Below are positions 54,353 through 62,798 of a stretch of 62,863 nt of DNA, piece by piece. The notes beneath the pieces are model-generated. The model searched no databases. It saw nothing but the letters and a program-made list of their open reading frames with translations, and was not told where the DNA came from. The DNA comes from Denitrificimonas halotolerans (GTDB lineage Bacteria; Pseudomonadota; Gammaproteobacteria; Pseudomonadales; Pseudomonadaceae). The stretch's first letter is position 1, and each line of letters opens with the position of its first letter. The translations under genes and the position numbers were made by a program. Location: contig NZ_JAXIVU010000015.1 in the NCBI RefSeq assembly GCF_034259425.1, forward strand, positions 1-62,863, read 5' to 3'.

Positions 54353-56539
54353 TTAAGCCTTGGTAGCGGCTCTAGTTTTCCCTGACAATCGCGCCAAAGC
54401 ATCCGCTTTTGGAGCGTCCAACACGATCTGTCCGTTATCAACCACAATGATGCGGTCAACCATGTTTACTACACTCATTTTATGGGTTGCGACAATAAAA
54501 GTTTTATCTTGTACCCAAGGCTTAAGCTGAGCGAGAAACAATTTTTCAGTTGTGTCATCCATTGCTGCTGTAGGCTCATCCAGTAACACTACATTTGGAT
54601 TGCGAATCAATAAGCGTGATAACAATAACGACTGACGCTGGCCACCAGACAAACCTGAGCCCCCTTCAGCAATGACATGATCTAAACCTGATGGTAGTTT
54701 CTGAATAAACTGCAATGCACCTGTCATATGCAACACTCTTAACATGTCTTCATCACGTGCCATTGGAGCCCCAAGCATAAGGTTTTCACGAATCGTGCCA
54801 TGAAATAAAGCTGCATTTTGGCTCATCAAACCAACGTCACGACGCACGTCAGCAGGATCAATATGAGCTAAACCTACCCCATCCAATGTCACTACACCGC
54901 TTTTAGCTTCTAACATTCCAGATAACACTTGCAGCAAGGTTGATTTACCTGCACCGTTACGTCCTAACAAGGCTATTTTTTCGCCCTGTTGAATCTCTAA
55001 CTGCTTCAATTTGAGTGCCGGTGCTGGGCTATCTTCACCGTAGAAAAATGTTGCTTCTTTAATGCTGTAATTACCATTAATCACTGTCTTATGAACTTTC
55101 TTAGCACCATCCGGATTATCAACTGGAAGCTCCATCAGTTGGTTGATGCTGTTGTAAGCGACCTTAGCTTGCTGCCAGCGATTTAAAACTTGGGTTAAAC
55201 CCGCCATAGGGCCTATCATGCGTGAGCCTAAAATAGAAGCCGCAATCAAAGAACCTGTAGTTAAGTCCCCCTCAATAACCATCGGTGCACCAAATAATAC
55301 AATCACAGCAAAAGCTGAGCCCTGCACGCTTTGCGTCCAAGAGCTAAGATTATTGGTTAATGAACGCAGACGCAGGTTTACGTCAGCTGAGACGGCATTA
55401 TAATTATTCCACTGTGTCTGAAAGCGCTGTTCTGCTTGTAAAGTTTTAATGTCTTCATTACCTTGCACTGCCTCAACTAACATTGCATTACGCAGTGAGC
55501 TCTCACGCATGGCAGAGTTAGCATATTCACGCAACTTACCTTGTGCTAACAAACCCGGTACCACCATTAAAATAACTGCAACAACGGGAATCCACACTAA
55601 AGAACCAGCTAAGTACCAAAACACCCAGCAAAATAATAGAAAGAATGGCATATCGGCAAACGCCGTCACCGTTGTCGATGTGAGCATCTCCCGTACATTA
55701 TCTAGCTCACGCACTTGCGAAATAAAGGTACCTGTTGAGCGAGGACGAGATCCATTTTTAATACGCAGAGCATGCCCAAAAACACGGTCAGAGATTCTTA
55801 AATCGGCCCGCTTACCGACCAAATCCGTGATCCGTGCCCGCATGTTACGCATCACAAAACCAAAAATAATAGCTACGATCACACCTGAAAATAGCACATA
55901 AAGCGTAGAGTAAGATTCAGCTGGTATCACACGATCATATACTTGGCGAGTAAATAAAATACCTGCCAGTCCTAAGACATTAACCACAAAAGATGCAATA
56001 AAAATATGGCCATACGGGCGCCAATCCCTTAGCACTAACTTTTTAAACCAGCCTTGATCATGAGGTTTAATGTAATCATCAATACGCGCATCAGGTACTG
56101 TATGTGAAGGGCGCAATACAACAGCTAGGTTCACATTATCCAACAATGTTTGTTCGCTGATACTGCTTTTGACGCCCTCATCACCGCAGTAAGTAATACC
56201 AACCTGACCTTGTTGGTCGAGGGTATCAACTACTGCCACTTGTCCATCAGTAAACTGCACGACTAAAGGTAAACGCCAACTGGTCAGCACACTCTTTTTT
56301 AATTTAACCACGCTTAACGTTAAACCCGCTTGACGTGCCATACCACGTAATACGTCGCTCATCGGGCTATCTTGCAACCAGTGGCTAGCCAAAGAAATGT
56401 TCTCTTTAGAACACTCTAAGCGGTAATGTTTGGCAACTATTAAGATGGACTCAATCCAAGATGTATAATCAGCTTGAGGCTTTTTCATCACTTTAGCTTC
56501 ATTGGAGGCAAGCGCATCAGCCTGTTTTTGATCACTCAT
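54353..56539 (-). CDS. Type I secretion ABC transporter (LapB/RtxB-like)
   Basis: An inner-membrane exporter with fused permease and ATPase. The N-terminal 150 residues are a C39-like domain lacking the catalytic Cys motif, a form used for substrate docking by RTX and adhesin exporters. Six transmembrane segments follow (about 180-450). The ATPase has Walker A GRNGAGKST (Lys532), the signature LSGGQRQ near 630 and Walker B VVLLDEPTAAMDD. It starts two bases after the TolC-like gene stop. The likely substrate is the repeat protein encoded at 58238-61615. Confidence 0.94.
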   Translation of the reverse strand: MSDQKQADALASNEAKVMKKPQADYTSWIESILIVAKHYRLECSKENISLASHWLQDSPMSDVLRGMARQAGLTLSVVKLKKSVLTSWRLPLVVQFTDGQVAVVDTLDQQGQVGITYCGDEGVKSSISEQTLLDNVNLAVVLRPSHTVPDARIDDYIKPHDQGWFKKLVLRDWRPYGHIFIASFVVNVLGLAGILFTRQVYDRVIPAESYSTLYVLFSGVIVAIIFGFVMRNMRARITDLVGKRADLRISDRVFGHALRIKNGSRPRSTGTFISQVRELDNVREMLTSTTVTAFADMPFFLLFCWVFWYLAGSLVWIPVVAVILMVVPGLLAQGKLREYANSAMRESSLRNAMLVEAVQGNEDIKTLQAEQRFQTQWNNYNAVSADVNLRLRSLTNNLSSWTQSVQGSAFAVIVLFGAPMVIEGDLTTGSLIAASILGSRMIGPMAGLTQVLNRWQQAKVAYNSINQLMELPVDNPDGAKKVHKTVINGNYSIKEATFFYGEDSPAPALKLKQLEIQQGEKIALLGRNGAGKSTLLQVLSGMLEAKSGVVTLDGVGLAHIDPADVRRDVGLMSQNAALFHGTIRENLMLGAPMARDEDMLRVLHMTGALQFIQKLPSGLDHVIAEGGSGLSGGQRQSLLLSRLLIRNPNVVLLDEPTAAMDDTTEKLFLAQLKPWVQDKTFIVATHKMSVVNMVDRIIVVDNGQIVLDAPKADALARLSGKTRAATKA

Positions 56540-56541
56540 GA

Positions 56542-57942
56542 TTAATAACCATCCCCAGTATTAAGCGCAAAAGCATCGCGCAGTCCTGCTGTATTGTATA
56601 AACATTCAACTTGCAATCGTTGCAAGTCCAACTGAGCATTTTTTCTTTCCATACGTGCTTGGTGGATTTCTTGCTCAGTATTAAGTAAATCCAGCAAGGA
56701 ACGTGTTCCTAAAGAAATATATTGTTGGCGATAAATGTTTTGCGTTTCAATGATGCTTTTAATTCGACTATCCAAAACAGATAAGCGTCGTTCATAACTG
56801 GCAGCTTGAGTAGTCGCCTCCTGCAAGCCACGAGAGATTTTTAGTAACGCTTCATCTCTAGCAGCGTCTGCAGCACGCAATGCATATTCAGCTCCGCGCT
56901 TACGCGCTACTGTGGCACCACCTTGATACAGATCTACATCAAAATTTAAGCTAGCGGTATAATCCGTACGATCGCGACGGTTGCCTGTAGTCACCTCGCG
57001 ATCACGCGTATTTAAATAATGCTCCACGCCTGCATCCAAACTTAAAGTTGGAAAAAAGTCAGCCTTACTGGCTTTGATATTGGCAAGAGCCTCTGAACGT
57101 TGTGCATCCGCCATCATAATTTCCGGTACATTATTTAGACTTTCAACATTGACATAGCACGCCTGCGCCAAACTTGTTGGAGCACCAGCTAAAACTTCTG
57201 GCGGTACCGTTGACCCTACGAGGTTTTGTAAAGTGCGCTTCCACATATCCAACTGTGAAATCAACTGCAACTCAGACGCTAAAGCTGCCTCACGACGTGA
57301 CTGTGCTTGCATTTCATCTGAACGAGTACTAGCCCCCATTTCTGCACGTTTCTTAGACAGCATTAAGAGATCAGTCACACCTTCAACTTGTTCTCCCGCA
57401 ATGCTCACCAATTCTTGATAGCGCCGTACTTCTAATACAGCAAGAGCTGTTTCCCGAGCCAACTCATCAATCACACGCAAAGTATCTGCTTCAGAACGTT
57501 CGACCCCATACTCAGCAGCCTCTACATGACTAGAAACCTTACCAAAATCATATAACAGCTGTGATCCATTAATGGTAAAAGCCTCTTCCGAGCGCCCATC
57601 CGAATCACGGTAACTAGTCTTAAAGCCAGAACGCACTTGAGGGTAATAAGCAGATTTTGCAAAGTTAACTTCTTCACCTTGCTGACTTGAACGCTCTACA
57701 GCACCGGCAACCATTGGGTGCCACTCAATAGCACGCTGTACAGCTTGTTTCATATCCAACCGCCTTAATGCTAAAGGCGCTTTTAAGGTGCTACTAGTGA
57801 CTGCCATATCAGGCAATAACCCATTATTTGGTGAAGCATGAAGTCCTACAGGCAACAACAGTGAAAAAGCAAGGATGGCAGAAGATTTCAACTTAAAAGT
57901 TGAAAGCAATGACTTAGGAATACTTTGAGCTTTCATCATAAT
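56542..57942 (-). CDS. TolC-family type I secretion outer membrane protein (LapE-like)
   Basis: The outer-membrane channel of the type I system. A signal peptide ends near LLPVGLHAS. Two repeats of the TolC alpha-helical barrel follow (for example SQLLYDFGKVSSHVEAAEYG and VDLYQGGATVARKRG). The ATG at 57942 (466 residues) has GAAGGG upstream; an open frame continues 15 codons before it. It is the first gene of a leftward set with the ABC and HlyD genes. Upstream, 57943-58190 is AT-rich and must hold the promoter, but I find no convincing -35/-10 pair. Confidence 0.92.
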   Translation of the reverse strand: MMMKAQSIPKSLLSTFKLKSSAILAFSLLLPVGLHASPNNGLLPDMAVTSSTLKAPLALRRLDMKQAVQRAIEWHPMVAGAVERSSQQGEEVNFAKSAYYPQVRSGFKTSYRDSDGRSEEAFTINGSQLLYDFGKVSSHVEAAEYGVERSEADTLRVIDELARETALAVLEVRRYQELVSIAGEQVEGVTDLLMLSKKRAEMGASTRSDEMQAQSRREAALASELQLISQLDMWKRTLQNLVGSTVPPEVLAGAPTSLAQACYVNVESLNNVPEIMMADAQRSEALANIKASKADFFPTLSLDAGVEHYLNTRDREVTTGNRRDRTDYTASLNFDVDLYQGGATVARKRGAEYALRAADAARDEALLKISRGLQEATTQAASYERRLSVLDSRIKSIIETQNIYRQQYISLGTRSLLDLLNTEQEIHQARMERKNAQLDLQRLQVECLYNTAGLRDAFALNTGDGY

Positions 57943-58190
57943 GCTGTGCCCTTCAATGATTATCTTAAAATGCAATATTCTACACAATTATTCAGTTTAT
58001 AGAGCCAATTACTTAAAAGTGATAACTAGCCAAGTGTATATCCTTATGACTAATTACAATTATAAAAACTAATTAACGTGTTGCTAAAACACGAAACAGT
58101 CAGTCACAAATTTTACGATCACGCCAACAAGGCCCACCTTTCTATAACTATTAAGGTATTTATGCACTAGTGGAAGGGCTAACATCCGAT

Positions 58191-58222
58191 AAAAAAACAC
58201 CGGGCATTTAGCCCGGTGTTTT
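58191..58222. terminator. Terminator after the repeat-protein gene
   Basis: AACACCGGGC and GCCCGGTGTT pair around ATTTA, with A7 on one side and T5 on the other. Read leftward it ends the 58238-61615 transcript 15 nt past the stop. The repeat gene therefore seems to be a separate unit from the secretion genes. Confidence 0.9.
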
Positions 58223-58237
58223 TCCTAGCAACGGCTG

Positions 58238-61200
58238 TTAAATTACAGCATAAGCCTGACCCAACAATTCATCTAATGGATCAGTTACCTGTTCGAAAAC
58301 AAGTAAATCATTTGCACTTGCTTCAGGCAGTCCCTGTTCTATGCCGTTCGCCTCACTCAATTGCAGCCAACTATCACCTTGCTCAGCCATGACTATAACG
58401 TCACTTAAGTTGAGTGATAAACCTGAATCTAGCGACTCAAATTCTGCTAAAACAGGGGTCTCTTGCAATAATGACGAAACATCAGCAAGCAGTGGCGCAC
58501 CTTCACTCTGAACAATCCCCCCTAAGGTATCAGCGGTGTTCAGTAATCCTGCTACTGCAAATGCTTGTGGTAACGCAGATAATTCACTGCCATGCGCTTC
58601 TAATGCTGCTAAATCAACCGATTTGCCGCCCAAAAGTCCACCTAGCAAACCGTTATTACCAAGTAATCCACCAAGCAGGCCTTCATTACCAAGCAGACCG
58701 TTCAACAAGCCTCCGTTACCACCACCTAACAGGCCGCCCAACAACCCACCAAGAAGACCTTCATTGCCTAACAAGCCATCAAGTAAGCCTCCATTTTCAC
58801 CACCTAGCAAGCCACCTAATAGACCCTTATCACCTAGCAACCCGTCGAGCAAACCCGCATCTCCAGACACTCCAAGCAAACCATTGAGCAAGCCACCAAC
58901 TAGCCCTTCATCGCCTAGAATATTACCTAGCAGACCGTTTTCTCCTAACAGACCACCAAGCAAACCTTGATCTCCTAGAAGCCCACCAAGTAGCCCTTGA
59001 TTACCACCTAACAAACCACCTAATACGCCCCCTTCACCTCCAAGGAGACCACCAAGCAATCCGTTGAGCAAATCATTAAGACCGGCACCTTCACCACCTA
59101 GCAAACCGCCAAGCAAACCGTTCGGTCCAATTAGGCTACTTAACACACCTTGCTCGCCTAGCAGGCCCGATAGCAAACCACCTTCAGAACCTAAAAGCCC
59201 ACCAAGTAATCCTTCATTACCTAATAGCCCATTAAGCAACCCACCCTCTGTTAAACCTCCCAGCAGGCCACCGCCACCTAATAAGCCACCAAGCAAGCCC
59301 TGCTCACCTAGTAAACCATTTAGAAGTCCACCAACTAAGTCGCCATCTTGCCCGCCAAGTAGACCGCCAAGCAAGCCCTCTCCGCCAAGCAAGCCTGAAA
59401 GCAAGCCGTTACTACCTAACAACCCATTTAACAAACCACCATCAGTAGCATCGCCAATATTGCCTAAATTGAGTAAGCCAGACAAAAGTCCTTGCTCACC
59501 TAGTAAGCCTACCAGCAAGCCACCTACCAACCCGTTCTCACCTAACAATCCTTCAAGCAGGTCTCCGCCGAGCACGCCACCTAGAGCATCACTACCTAGC
59601 AAACTGGTTAATATTCCGTTCTCACCAAGTAATGCATCGAGCAGCTGCCCAACAGGCCCATCCCCTGCTAGAATTGCACCTAAAACTTGATCACCGAGCA
59701 AGCCTTGCTCACCTAGCAGCCCCGTAAGAACACCATCTTTACCCAACAGCTCAGTGAGCAATCCACTCACTAACCCTTGCTCTCCTAATAAAGCATTTAA
59801 TACCTCACCAGCAACCGTATCTAACCCCAATGGGCCGAGTAAGTTGTCGACCAATGGCGTCAATATACCTTCTAGCGTTTCTAACGCACCGCCCAATATC
59901 CCCTGAGAGCCAAGCAAAACAGCCAATAGACTGTCTTCGTTTAACAAGAGCCCATCAAGTAAACCGTTTTCGCCTAACAAACCACCGAGCAAGACGTCTT
60001 CACCAAGCAAACCATCCAGCAAAGAGCCTAGCAAAGCGTTATCAGCCAATAACTCACCAAGCAGGCCGTTTAAGACCCCGCCTTCTGCTAATAAACCACC
60101 TAGCAAACCATTTTCACTTAATAACTGCCCAACGAGCCCATTTTCATTTAAGACAGAACCTAACAAACCGTCCTGTGCAAGCAGACCACTCACTAGACCC
60201 TGCTCTGCAAAGAGTCCTCCTAAAAGAGCACTTTCATCAAGTAATTCAGTTAACAGTCCATCTAAGTGTCCACCCTGACCAACTAACTCACCTAAAGGTC
60301 CACTTAAACCCAAACCTGCTAAAAGTCCTCCTAAGAAACCTTCTTCATTAAGCAGCAGATTGGTTATACCATCTGTAACAAAGTCAACTTGTAAATTAAG
60401 CGCTTCGAGTAGTTTTGAACCAAGCTCACCCGGAAACAAATCTTGCAGCAAAGGATCTAATAACTCACCAACGCCGCTAGTAACTTGCGCAACTACATTA
60501 TCAACAGAGTCTAAAGCGTTAGGATCTTCCACCTTAAAGTCTGTGCCTAATAAAGGTTTTAAGACATCACTTAGACGATCGGTTAAGTCATCTGTAACAC
60601 CAATAACATTGCCAACGGTACCGTTTATACTGGAAACTCCAGTCGAACCAAGCAAATCATTCAATCCTGTCAGGAGCGAGCCAGCCAATTCTTGGCTAGG
60701 ATCCAATAGTTCATTAGAGTTATCAGCGTCAGAATCGCTATCTGAATCGGAGTCACTGTCTGAGTCGGAGTCGCTATCTGAATCGGAGTCGCTATCTGAA
60801 TCGGAGTCACTGTCTGAGTCGGAGTCACTGTCCGAATCGGAGTCACTGTCTGAGTCGGAGTCGCTATCTGAGTCGGAGTCACTGTCTGAGTCGGAGTCAC
60901 TGTCTGAGTCGGAGTCGCTATCTGAATCGGAGTCGCTATCTGAATCCGAGTCGCTATCTGAATCGGAGTCACTGTCTGAGTCGGAGTCGCTATCTGAATC
61001 GGAGTCGCTATCTGAATCGGAGTCGCTATCTGAATCGGAGTCACTGTCTGAGTCGGAGTCGCTATCTGAATCGGAGTCGCTATCTGAATCGGAGTCACTG
61101 TCTGAGTCGGAGTCGCTATCTGAATCGGAGTCGCTGTCTGAATCATCACTACCAACATAGCTACCCGATGACGAGCCACCACGCTGATAGTTATCCACGA

Positions 61201-61615
61201 CTACGCCAACTCCTAATACTGCCAGCCCAAAAATAAGCCAATCAGGTAACCCCTCGCTAGACTCAGCAATAGAGGCAACACCAGCTTCATCAGCAGAAAT
61301 TTCAGTAAATGTAAACTCAGATGACATAAAATCGTGTTCGCCACGCCATAACACACCATTTTCATCTTCGAGAACAAGCTCGTTTAGTGCATCATCGTCC
61401 TCAAATTTAGTAAAGAAGTTTTCAATTGTGACTTCTTTACCTGGCTTAACTGTGATGATCAAATCACTACCAACTTGTTCATAAGTTATGACATCTCTTG
61501 GTCCAAATGGCATTTTCACTAAGCTAGTAGAATCAAGCGTTACCTTATCCACCCAGCCCAAGTTCTCCAATTTACCAGAGCCTTTAGCAACTACACCGAT
61601 AGTCTGACTAGTCAT
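58238..61615 (-). CDS. Putative type I-secreted surface protein with SD and GLLG repeats
   Basis: A 1125-residue acidic protein. Residues 1-110 resemble the BapA/SiiE prefix domain (DVITYEQVGSDLIITV, then VTIENFFTKF and ENGVLWRGEHD). A hydrophobic helix (about 125-143, DWLIFGLAVLGVGVVV) follows, as in BapA-type adhesins. Then come about 140 residues of Ser-Asp repeats (about 158-297) and about 690 residues of Leu/Gly repeats (GLLG, GENGLLGGLLG and variants, about 310-998). The unique C-terminus contains LSLNLSDVIVMAEQGDSWLQ and ends LDELLGQAYAVI, like large type I adhesins. No RTX nonapeptides or LapG-type TAAG site are visible. The ATG at 61615 has GAGGA upstream. Secretion and surface location are inferred. 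Confidence 0.8.
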   Translation of the reverse strand: MTSQTIGVVAKGSGKLENLGWVDKVTLDSTSLVKMPFGPRDVITYEQVGSDLIITVKPGKEVTIENFFTKFEDDDALNELVLEDENGVLWRGEHDFMSSEFTFTEISADEAGVASIAESSEGLPDWLIFGLAVLGVGVVVDNYQRGGSSSGSYVGSDDSDSDSDSDSDSDSDSDSDSDSDSDSDSDSDSDSDSDSDSDSDSDSDSDSDSDSDSDSDSDSDSDSDSDSDSDSDSDSDSDSDSDSDSDSDSDSDSDSDSDSDSDSDSDSDSDSDSDSDSDSDSDSDSDSDSDSDSDSDADNSNELLDPSQELAGSLLTGLNDLLGSTGVSSINGTVGNVIGVTDDLTDRLSDVLKPLLGTDFKVEDPNALDSVDNVVAQVTSGVGELLDPLLQDLFPGELGSKLLEALNLQVDFVTDGITNLLLNEEGFLGGLLAGLGLSGPLGELVGQGGHLDGLLTELLDESALLGGLFAEQGLVSGLLAQDGLLGSVLNENGLVGQLLSENGLLGGLLAEGGVLNGLLGELLADNALLGSLLDGLLGEDVLLGGLLGENGLLDGLLLNEDSLLAVLLGSQGILGGALETLEGILTPLVDNLLGPLGLDTVAGEVLNALLGEQGLVSGLLTELLGKDGVLTGLLGEQGLLGDQVLGAILAGDGPVGQLLDALLGENGILTSLLGSDALGGVLGGDLLEGLLGENGLVGGLLVGLLGEQGLLSGLLNLGNIGDATDGGLLNGLLGSNGLLSGLLGGEGLLGGLLGGQDGDLVGGLLNGLLGEQGLLGGLLGGGGLLGGLTEGGLLNGLLGNEGLLGGLLGSEGGLLSGLLGEQGVLSSLIGPNGLLGGLLGGEGAGLNDLLNGLLGGLLGGEGGVLGGLLGGNQGLLGGLLGDQGLLGGLLGENGLLGNILGDEGLVGGLLNGLLGVSGDAGLLDGLLGDKGLLGGLLGGENGGLLDGLLGNEGLLGGLLGGLLGGGNGGLLNGLLGNEGLLGGLLGNNGLLGGLLGGKSVDLAALEAHGSELSALPQAFAVAGLLNTADTLGGIVQSEGAPLLADVSSLLQETPVLAEFESLDSGLSLNLSDVIVMAEQGDSWLQLSEANGIEQGLPEASANDLLVFEQVTDPLDELLGQAYAVI
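58620..60700 (-). repeat. Degenerate Leu/Gly repeat region
   Basis: Imperfect repeats, usually 30-33 bp, encode GLLG-x-x-GLLGG-type units with Asn, Asp, Glu and Gln at the variable positions. Synonymous changes are frequent, so the DNA has diverged while the protein pattern is kept, unlike the adjacent SD array. The end near 58640-59600 is the most regular. Confidence 0.8.
60726..61146 (-). repeat. 18-bp minisatellite encoding Ser-Asp repeats
   Basis: A head-to-tail array with an 18-bp unit (on the plus strand GAGTCGCTATCTGAATCG and close variants such as GAGTCACTGTCTGAGTCG), roughly 23 units. Each unit encodes three Ser-Asp pairs. The unit length is a multiple of three, so slippage changes repeat number without a frameshift. 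Confidence 0.9.
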
Positions 61616-61639
61616 ACTTTCCTCTAATTTCAATAATCA

Positions 61640-62390
61640 TTCTAATTAAAGATATTAAAATGAATAAATAATCTTATATATCTTGCCAAGTAAACAGCTA
61701 TTCATCTACAAGGTAAGCGCCCCATACAAATCTTAAAATAATCAATCTACAAAACAGTTAAAAATGTCACGCACAAATGAATTGTAGAAACCCCCGCACA
61801 AATAAAGACAACAAATTTAAATCTTTATATATAGACAGTTAGTTATATACTTCGACATCAAAGTCAAGCGATATAATATACAAAAAACAACTTATAACCA
61901 CTATCAAATACAACTAACACTATGTATATAAGTAACGACTATACCGATAGAAAATCTGAGAAAATTAGAGTTGATGATTGATAAAATCTGAAAAAATTCA
62001 GATAAATATTATCCAGAGAACTGATTGAACCAATCTTATGATAAAGTAAAAGTTATAAATTTATTTTAATAGAGCCTGCCGGCAAGAGTAGCTGCAGCAT
62101 ATACCCCTTGCTGCCAGTCAAAATATTAAGCGTCACATTACATTGGCTCAGCAACAAAACATGCAGTCGATATACCACTTAGCTTCGTAAGCAATTCACA
62201 AAAATATAGTTACAAACACGCAATGAATGCAGGAAAGCTCTTAATAGAACAGCAATATAAACCGCACACAATCTTTTCACTGTAGTCCAGATTTAACAGT
62301 TAATTACTATACTTTTGTCGCCCTGACAGCAGGTCATTGCAGGCTAGAATACAAATTAAGTACTGCACTGTAGCTTGATTCGAACAGGGC
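61640..62390. other. AT-rich non-coding region
   Basis: No credible gene is seen on either strand. The segment is very AT-rich next to the repeat-protein start and presumably holds its promoter (a TTGGCA lies at about 61690 on the minus strand, with no good -10). A small hairpin ATCTGA/TCAGAT is at 61986-62003. The base composition contrasts with the coding regions and may mark a binding region for silencing proteins or an insertion zone. Confidence 0.5.
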
Positions 62391-62620
62391 CTGCGCTGAA
62401 GGTGAGCTAGGAAGGTGAGTCATCAGACACGGTTAAAAGACAAGGATGGTTGCACGCAAGAGCCCTTAAGGACACTGATGTTTTGAGCGTTATGGCTAAG
62501 GAAGGCTGTATTGAGCGCTCTCAGGAAGAGAATGCCACTCAAGCGTTGAGTTGCCCCTCCGAATGTACATATCAGAACGTGGCGCTGCTCGGGCTGGATG
62601 TTACAGTGCAGTACTGACTT
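62391..62620. other. Non-coding spacer before the rRNA operon end
   Basis: A higher-GC stretch with several stop-interrupted short frames. I cannot assign any to a family. It may be a gene relic or just rrn flank. Confidence 0.35.
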
Positions 62621-62676
62621 CTATCTGCTATCTGCTATCTGCTATCTGCTATCTGCTATCTGCTATCTGCTATCTG
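62621..62676. repeat. Eight perfect tandem copies of CTATCTG
   Basis: The 7-bp unit CTATCTG is repeated eight times without change. It lies 120 bp from the 5S rRNA end in non-coding sequence. Such perfect arrays usually vary in copy number between strains. Confidence 0.95.
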
Positions 62677-62755
62677 CTTCTAATTGTTCGTCCTTTATTT
62701 TGCGCACGGCTGATTCAGTCTGCATTATCCTGCAGCTGCTGTTTTTTCTGGGCAT

Positions 62756-62790
62756 AAAAAAACCCCAGTTCATTTCTGAACTGGGGTTTT
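62756..62790 (-). terminator. Terminator of the rRNA operon
   Basis: AAAACCCCAGTTCA and TGAACTGGGGTTTT pair around a TTTC-type loop. Read leftward it is followed by a T-run, about 10 nt past the 5S gene. Confidence 0.9.
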
Positions 62791-62798
62791 GCTGTATA

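Noticed and set aside
58414..60351. Several plus-strand open frames rich in Pro/Ser/Lys opposite the GLLG repeats
   Set aside because: They are antisense shadows of the Leu/Gly repeat codons and have no start signals or family features.
60726..61146. Direct repeats resembling a CRISPR array
   Set aside because: The 18-bp units are contiguous without unique spacers and encode Ser-Asp in frame; no cas genes are near.
60360..61160. Long plus-strand open frame rich in Ser-Glu-Ser repeats
   Set aside because: It is the mirror image of the SD minisatellite on the coding strand. A repetitive array with an 18-bp unit stays open in several frames. There is no ribosome site, and the minus frame has recognisable terminal domains.
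62551..62757. Short plus-strand frame with Cys-Tyr-Leu repeats
   Set aside because: It merely translates the 7-bp array and lacks a ribosome site or homology.
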